Positions 14,368-15,661 of a stretch of 15,661 bases of DNA are shown here, piece after piece. The DNA lies in NCBI GenBank assembly GCA_001995005.1, contig MDJN01000137.1, forward strand, positions 1 to 15,661, written 5' to 3'. The position numbers were made by a program, and so were the translations under genes. The stretch's first letter is position 1. Every line of letters begins with the position of its first letter. The notes beneath the pieces are model-generated. The model did no database searches. It was given only the letters and a program-made list of their open reading frames with translations, and was not told the DNA's origin. Source of the stretch: Candidatus Parepulonipiscium sp. PG-Nun2H_MBin03 (GTDB lineage Bacteria > Bacillota > Clostridia > Lachnospirales > Cellulosilyticaceae).

Positions 14368-14538
14368 TTATTCTACTTTGCCTAGACAAAAACCAAGTAT
14401 AAATGATAAAATACAAGGAATTACTATAAATAGGCAACAATTAGACTTACTCATTGCCTTTTTCATTTCATATTGTGGGGTACTTTGTGCATGTTCTTTT
14501 TGTGCTACTCTATAGTGTCTATAAGTTGAATTTGCCAT
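14368..14538 (-). CDS. Small cysteine-rich single-pass membrane protein, 56 aa, unknown function
   Basis: I do not recognise this gene. Read on the minus strand from the ATG at 14538, it encodes 56 residues: a polar, Gln/Lys/Tyr-rich N-terminus (about 1-32), then one hydrophobic segment (about 34-53, CCLFIVIPCILSFILGFCLG) and a short KVE end. The four cysteines (34, 35, 42, 51) all lie in or beside the membrane segment. A good ribosome binding site, AGGTGA (plus 14544-14549), lies 5 bases before the ATG, and a strong intrinsic terminator starts 11 bases after the stop, so the unit looks like a complete gene. It is divergent from lgt across a 142-base spacer. There is no Lys/Arg-rich start or cleavage site suggesting a signal peptide; the N-terminus is probably cytoplasmic. 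A toxin, a regulator of a neighbouring membrane protein, or a spore/envelope small protein are all possible, and none is shown. Confidence 0.72.
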   Translation of the reverse strand: MANSTYRHYRVAQKEHAQSTPQYEMKKAMSKSNCCLFIVIPCILSFILGFCLGKVE

Positions 14539-14550
14539 TCTAATCACCTC

Positions 14551-14603
14551 TTAAGATATTTGAAATAAGATCTTTTAAATAAGATCCTTGAAATTTTTAT
14601 ACT
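14551..14603. promoter_or_regulatory. Divergent intergenic region with 14-bp direct repeats
   Basis: AAATAAGATCTTTT (14563-14576) and AAATAAGATCCTTG (14577-14590) are tandem near-identical 14-base units, and TTAAGATATTTG just before them (14551-14562) is a degenerate third. They lie in the leader of the small minus-strand gene and about 90 bases before lgt. A plus-strand promoter could be TTAAAT (14575-14580), 17 bases, TATACT (14598-14603). The sequence is so AT-rich that this is weak. The repeats could be protein-binding sites. Confidence 0.3.
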
Positions 14604-14680
14604 ATATATTTTGTGCAAATACTATAAAAATAATACCAACTATTTAAAAAAGTAAAAAAAATTATTAAAGGAGCAACAAC

Positions 14681-15550
14681 ATGCCAAATATTTATTTCCC
14701 CTATTTAAACTTGTCCTTTAACATAGATAATATTGCATTTACATTATTTAATTTACCCATTTATTGGTATGGGATAATATTGACTAGTGGGATATTATTA
14801 GGAACGCAAATGGCGGCATTTATGGGAAAAAAAGAGAGAATAAATCCAGAGTTAGTATATGATTTTATAATGATAGATTTAATTTTTGCAATAATAGGTG
14901 CAAGAATTTATTACGTTATTTTTAAATGGAGTTATTATAAAGATAATTTATCGCAAATATTTAATCTTAGGCAAGGGGGCATCGCCATATATGGAGCCAT
15001 TATTACATCAGTAATTGTAGCATATATATATACTCAAAAGAAAAGACTAATTTTTTGGCAATTCGGCGATATATGGGCGTATGGCTTGTTAGTGGGGCAA
15101 GCAATCGGAAGATATGGTAACTTTGTGAATAAAGAAGCGTTTGGAGAATATACGGATAGCCTATTTGCGATGAGAATATTAAAAGATGAAGCAGCTCAAT
15201 CATTTAGCCCATTAATACTAGAAAATTTGGTAGTAGAAAATGAGTTAACATATATACAAGTACATCCCACGTTTTTTTATGAATCTACGTGGAATATATG
15301 TTTATTAATAATATTGTTACTGTTTTATAAGAATAAAAAAGCTCACGGTGAGATTTTCTTTTTATATATAGCAGGATATGGATTAGGCAGGTTTTGGATA
15401 GAAGGTTTGCGTACAGACCAGTTAATAATCCCTGTAATTGATATAGCTATATCACAAGTTGTAGCAATATTATCAGTCGTATTTGGAATAACAGCTTTTA
15501 TTTTATGCAGACGTAAATATAACAAAAATATTTATGTGACTAGAAGATAA
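14681..15550 (+). CDS. lgt: Prolipoprotein diacylglyceryl transferase
   Basis: Lgt transfers diacylglycerol from phosphatidylglycerol to the lipobox cysteine of prolipoproteins, the first step of lipoprotein maturation in the cytoplasmic membrane. The 289-residue protein has about seven membrane segments and the family signature GRYGNFVNKEAFG (143-155). Other family stretches are LPIYWYGIILTSGILLG near the start, RQGGIAIYGAI (98-107), HPTFFYESTWN (about nt 15265-15297) and GLGRFWIEGLRTDQL near the C-terminus. The position of the E. coli HGG-type histidine is occupied by Tyr in GGIAIYG, which is usual in Firmicutes. AAAGGAG (14667-14673) lies 7 bases before the ATG. The likely client in this window is the membrane fusion lipoprotein encoded at 4418-6496. 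The gene is followed by a stem-loop array rather than an obvious terminator. Confidence 0.96.
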   Translation: MPNIYFPYLNLSFNIDNIAFTLFNLPIYWYGIILTSGILLGTQMAAFMGKKERINPELVYDFIMIDLIFAIIGARIYYVIFKWSYYKDNLSQIFNLRQGGIAIYGAIITSVIVAYIYTQKKRLIFWQFGDIWAYGLLVGQAIGRYGNFVNKEAFGEYTDSLFAMRILKDEAAQSFSPLILENLVVENELTYIQVHPTFFYESTWNICLLIILLLFYKNKKAHGEIFFLYIAGYGLGRFWIEGLRTDQLIIPVIDIAISQVVAILSVVFGITAFILCRRKYNKNIYVTRR

Positions 15551-15566
15551 TTATAGAAGAAAACTT

Positions 15567-15657
15567 CATTCAGTGGGGGTTCTAACCCCACTGAATGTTA
15601 GTTGCCTTAATCTGAAAAGATTACTTGCTCTTTATCTCACCGCCTAAGAGGCGGGAG
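15567..15657. other. Array of three stem-loops: candidate structured RNA or transposon end
   Basis: Three hairpins follow one another. The first has a perfect 12-bp stem, CATTCAGTGGGG (15567-15578) with CCCCACTGAATG (15586-15597), and a 7-base loop. The second is TAATCT-GAAA-AGATTA (15608-15623), a 6-bp stem capped by a GNRA tetraloop. The third is CCGCCT-AAG-AGGCGG (15640-15654), extendable by CTC/GAG around one bulged A to 15657. None is followed by a T-run, so this is not a simple lgt terminator. GC-rich hairpins in an AT-rich spacer suggest an IS200/IS605-type end with its overlapping guide RNA scaffold, or another non-coding RNA. The rest, if any, lies beyond the window. Confidence 0.45.
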
Positions 15658-15661
15658 TATT

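Noticed and set aside
14282..14515. 77-codon plus-strand open frame before lgt
   Set aside because: It runs through the 19-bp terminator hairpin and lies antisense to the 56-aa gene, which has the better RBS and its own terminator.

Overview
The window looks like a chromosomal stretch of an AT-rich, endospore-forming, Gram-positive bacterium, most likely a clostridial (Clostridia/Lachnospirales-type) Firmicute. The reasons are an estimated two-thirds A+T, strong AGGAGG-type ribosome binding sites, a GerA/SpoVAF spore germination protein preceded by a sigma-G-like promoter, a lipoprotein-type membrane fusion protein with an RND pump, a CBS/DRTGG pyrophosphatase and an Rpn-family nuclease whose C-terminal tail is typical of Firmicutes. 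No tRNA, rRNA, CRISPR array or complete insertion sequence is visible.

Layout, left to right. Positions 1-1817 hold the 3' part of RNase R (the 5' end lies outside the window). A sigma-G-type promoter overlaps its stop codon and drives a GerA/SpoVAF-family gene (1864-3291), closed by an intrinsic terminator. A CorA-type divalent cation transporter follows (3367-4296). Next is a likely efflux operon: an unusually long lipoprotein membrane fusion protein (4418-6496) and an RND permease (6531-9533), joined by a 9-bp tandem repeat that supplies both the stop codon of the first gene and the ribosome binding site of the second. A CBS-domain manganese pyrophosphatase (9605-11236) and an Rpn-family PD-(D/E)XK nuclease (11267-12130) follow on the same strand. 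I see no terminator between 4418 and 12130, so these four genes may share transcripts. A 12-bp perfect hairpin at 12156-12188 ends transcription from both sides.

The right part is mostly on the minus strand: an unannotated 56-aa cysteine-rich single-pass membrane protein (14368-14538), a strong intrinsic terminator or attenuator, then an RmlD-like extended SDR (13464-14267) and a DAACS dicarboxylate/amino-acid symporter (12198-13451) in a tight operon. Divergent to these is lgt (14681-15550), the enzyme that would lipidate the membrane fusion lipoprotein. After lgt the last 100 bases contain three consecutive stem-loops with no terminator character. They look like a structured RNA or the end of a small transposon running off the window.

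Points most worth a second look: the Rpn nuclease with a possible in-frame internal start for a C-terminal antitoxin-like protein; the terminal three-hairpin array; the hidden small membrane protein with the terminator after it; the sigma-G promoter; and the repeat-borne stop codon/RBS in the efflux operon. The rest reads as ordinary housekeeping or transport content.
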